Positions 50,810 through 52,199 of a stretch of DNA of 52,199 nt are shown in pieces. Position numbers and translations under genes: made by a program. The first letter of the stretch is position 1, and every line of letters starts with the position of its first letter. Source of the DNA: Parvibaculaceae bacterium (GTDB lineage: Bacteria > Pseudomonadota > Alphaproteobacteria > Parvibaculales > Parvibaculaceae); the NCBI GenBank assembly GCA_029209985.1, contig JARGNZ010000023.1, positions 1 to 52,199 on the forward strand. The letters run 5' to 3'. Below the pieces are notes generated by a model. That model saw only the letters and a list, made by a program, of their open reading frames with translations. It made no database searches and was not told the origin of the DNA.

Positions 50810-51625
50810 TTAGGGCAAGGGAACAGGGGCGACCCGTTCGCTCAGGACTTGATAGAGCGTAGGACCCGATGAAAGAAAGCTTTTATGTCCAGTATGAGTT
50901 TTATTATAGATCAATCGGCGGCCATCATGAGTGGTAAGTTTGCCGCCCGCTTCATGCACAATGATATCGGCCGCCGCAAGGTCCCAGTCATTTTTTGTGT
51001 TAAGCGCCATAGCCGCATCAACCGCCCCGCTAGCAACGAGGGCGAGGCGGTAAGCAACAGAGTTGCGATCGACAATTTTCATCTCTGGCCACGGGGTTGG
51101 CCACGCGGGATGTTGAAACAGCGGCCCAAAAGCGGCCATTTTGCAGCCTTCAATCTCTTTGGTTTTCGAGGGTTTAATAGCATCACCATTCAGGCGTGCG
51201 CCGCCGCCCAATATGGCTTCATAAAACTCGTCTAATGCGGGATTATAAACAATGCCGCTTTCTACTTGGCCTTCGGTGACCAAGGCGACGCAAATGGTGA
51301 AATGAGGTTTGCCGCGAATAAAAGCGCGTGTGCCGTCAATCGGATCGACCACCCAAACCCGTTCTTTGCCTAAACGGCTTTGGTCGTCCTCTGTTTCTTC
51401 GGACAACCAGCCATAGTGTGGGCGTGCTTCATGAAGGCTTTTTTGAAGGAGATCGTTCACCGCCAAATCCGCTTCACTCACCGGTGTATCATCGCCTTTG
51501 TGCCATTTTTCGTAGTCGCCGCCAAAATACTCAAGCGACAGACGGCCAGCATCACGCACCACGTCACAAGCAAGAGCGTGGTCTGCCAACAGGCGCTCAG
51601 AAGGGGGGGACTTAACTACCGGCAA
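50810..51625 (-). CDS. Inositol monophosphatase/3'(2'),5'-bisphosphate nucleotidase family (CysQ-like)
   Basis: A 271-residue Mg-dependent phosphatase. Metal ligands are in WLSEETEDD (about residue 75), WVVDPIDGTRAF (about 92) and NDWDLAAADIIVHEAGG (about 214). The sequence is nearer to CysQ-type nucleotidases than to SuhB, but the substrate is unsure. The start is TTG 51625 with AAGGA 7 nt upstream; it overlaps the end of the pmbA-like gene by 14 nt, so the two are coupled. Confidence 0.92.
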   Translation of the reverse strand: MPVVKSPPSERLLADHALACDVVRDAGRLSLEYFGGDYEKWHKGDDTPVSEADLAVNDLLQKSLHEARPHYGWLSEETEDDQSRLGKERVWVVDPIDGTRAFIRGKPHFTICVALVTEGQVESGIVYNPALDEFYEAILGGGARLNGDAIKPSKTKEIEGCKMAAFGPLFQHPAWPTPWPEMKIVDRNSVAYRLALVASGAVDAAMALNTKNDWDLAAADIIVHEAGGKLTTHDGRRLIYNKTHTGHKSFLSSGPTLYQVLSERVAPVPLP

Positions 51626-52199
51626 TCGTCATTCCTTCAACAAGAACAGTGGGCGCATTAGTGCCATAGTGAAACTCAAGATCGTCGGCGGCGGTTAAAT
51701 TCATAAACATGTCTTTAAGGTTGCTCGCCACGGTGATTTCGCTCACCGGGAACGTCAGCTCCCCATTTTCGACCCAGAAGCCGCTGGCGCCGCGACTATA
51801 ATCGCCGGTGACGCCGTTCACACCCATGCCGATCATTTCTGTAATATAGAGGCCCGTGCCCAGGTCTTTGAGAAGGTCCGTGCGCGAGCGTGTGCCCGCC
51901 TCCATATAGAGATTGGTCGTGGACGGAGACGGAGGGCCGCCAATGCCACGAGAGGCACGACCATTGCTTTCTAAATCAAGCTGGCGTGCCGTGGCGCAGT
52001 CAAGTAACCAGCATTGCAGAGCGCCATCCTTTACCAAATTGAGAAGCCCGTTCCCTAAGCCTTCGCCGTCGAAAGGTTTCGAGCGCAGGCCCCGTTTGCG
52101 TAGCGGGTCATCGATAATTTGCACCCCTGTTGGAAAGATTGCCTCGCCCATCTTGTCTTTCAAAAAGCTTGTTCCCCTGGCCACAGATGAGCCCGAAAT
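51612..52199 (-). CDS. pmbA: TldD/PmbA family protein, C-terminal part (runs off the window)
   Basis: The visible 195 codons are the C-terminal domain of PmbA/TldE, the partner of TldD in a metallopeptidase that matures microcin B17 and degrades the CcdA antitoxin. Seen: ARGTSFLKDKMGE, DDPLRKRGLRSKPFDGEG, TNLYMEAG, and GVTGDYSRGASGFWVENGEL, which is close to the PmbA consensus. The frame stays open to the edge, so the N-terminal half is outside. It is the first visible gene of the lipid A operon. Confidence 0.95.
   Translation of the reverse strand: MSGSSVARGTSFLKDKMGEAIFPTGVQIIDDPLRKRGLRSKPFDGEGLGNGLLNLVKDGALQCWLLDCATARQLDLESNGRASRGIGGPPSPSTTNLYMEAGTRSRTDLLKDLGTGLYITEMIGMGVNGVTGDYSRGASGFWVENGELTFPVSEITVASNLKDMFMNLTAADDLEFHYGTNAPTVLVEGMTIAGS

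Overview
The window is chromosomal DNA of a free-living, probably flagellated alphaproteobacterium. Evidence: a groESL operon with a HrcA/CIRCE operator and an RpoH-like promoter; families found mostly in Alphaproteobacteria (DUF2093, DUF4170, DUF3035, DUF4424); a TipF-like EAL protein beside cheY/cheZ; and an lspA - DUF3035 lipoprotein - M16/M16 - mutL and DUF4170 - DUF374 - waaA - lpxK gene order. Base composition is even and moderate, and I see no phage, insertion sequence, integron, CRISPR array, rRNA or tRNA. Genus cannot be decided from this sequence.

Layout. 1-2122: groEL (last codons missing) and groES on the minus strand, with operator and promoter. 2175-6442: an unknown membrane protein, a divergent Aat-type aminoacyl-tRNA-protein transferase with altered active-site residues, a D-threonine-aldolase-like PLP enzyme and a phosphofructokinase. 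6451-9979: a thioesterase, an isocitrate lyase/PEP mutase family enzyme, a PuuR-like regulator and a divergent omega-amino acid aminotransferase. 10081-10207: a possible small RNA with C-rich hairpin loops. 10282-15365: DUF4424 protein, SDR, glycine-zipper/OmpA lipoprotein, LemA with a membrane partner, ChaC-like cyclotransferase. 15461-19719: TipF-like protein, HAD phosphatase-like protein, CheZ and CheY. 20297-32205: ribF, ileS, lspA, DUF3035 lipoprotein, two M16 peptidase-family proteins, pgi, mutL. 32248-35387: DsbA-fold isomerase, DUF2164, rsmD, a ribosomal large-subunit pseudouridine synthase, tadA. 35516-39986: an acyl-CoA dehydrogenase, a GST and two paralogous APH-fold kinases, resembling a split ACAD10/ACAD11 or LvaA/LvaC system for 4-hydroxyacyl-CoA catabolism. 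40009-44180: purD, xseA, DUF2093, an M23 protein. 44183-52199 (minus strand): pmbA/tldE (partial), a 3'-nucleotidase/IMPase-like protein, DUF4170, an MsbA-like exporter, a DUF374 acyltransferase, waaA, lpxK and a lauroyl acyltransferase, forming a lipid A/Kdo assembly and export operon.

Most of the window is core genome. The parts most worth a second look are RNA-level and regulatory: the groEL Shine-Dalgarno sequence sits in a hairpin tetraloop; a candidate sRNA has three C-rich loops; a palindromic hairpin separates the Shine-Dalgarno sequence from the start of the OmpA-like lipoprotein gene; a 12-bp inverted repeat lies between cheY and cheZ; and matching TTAA-N8-TTAA elements lie upstream of both motility units. 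At protein level the Aat variant, the degenerate TipF-like protein with a long acidic linker, the membrane protein with buried acidic/His residues, and the ACAD/kinase module stand out. Several genes (xseA, waaA, msbA-like, IMPase-like) appear to start with TTG.
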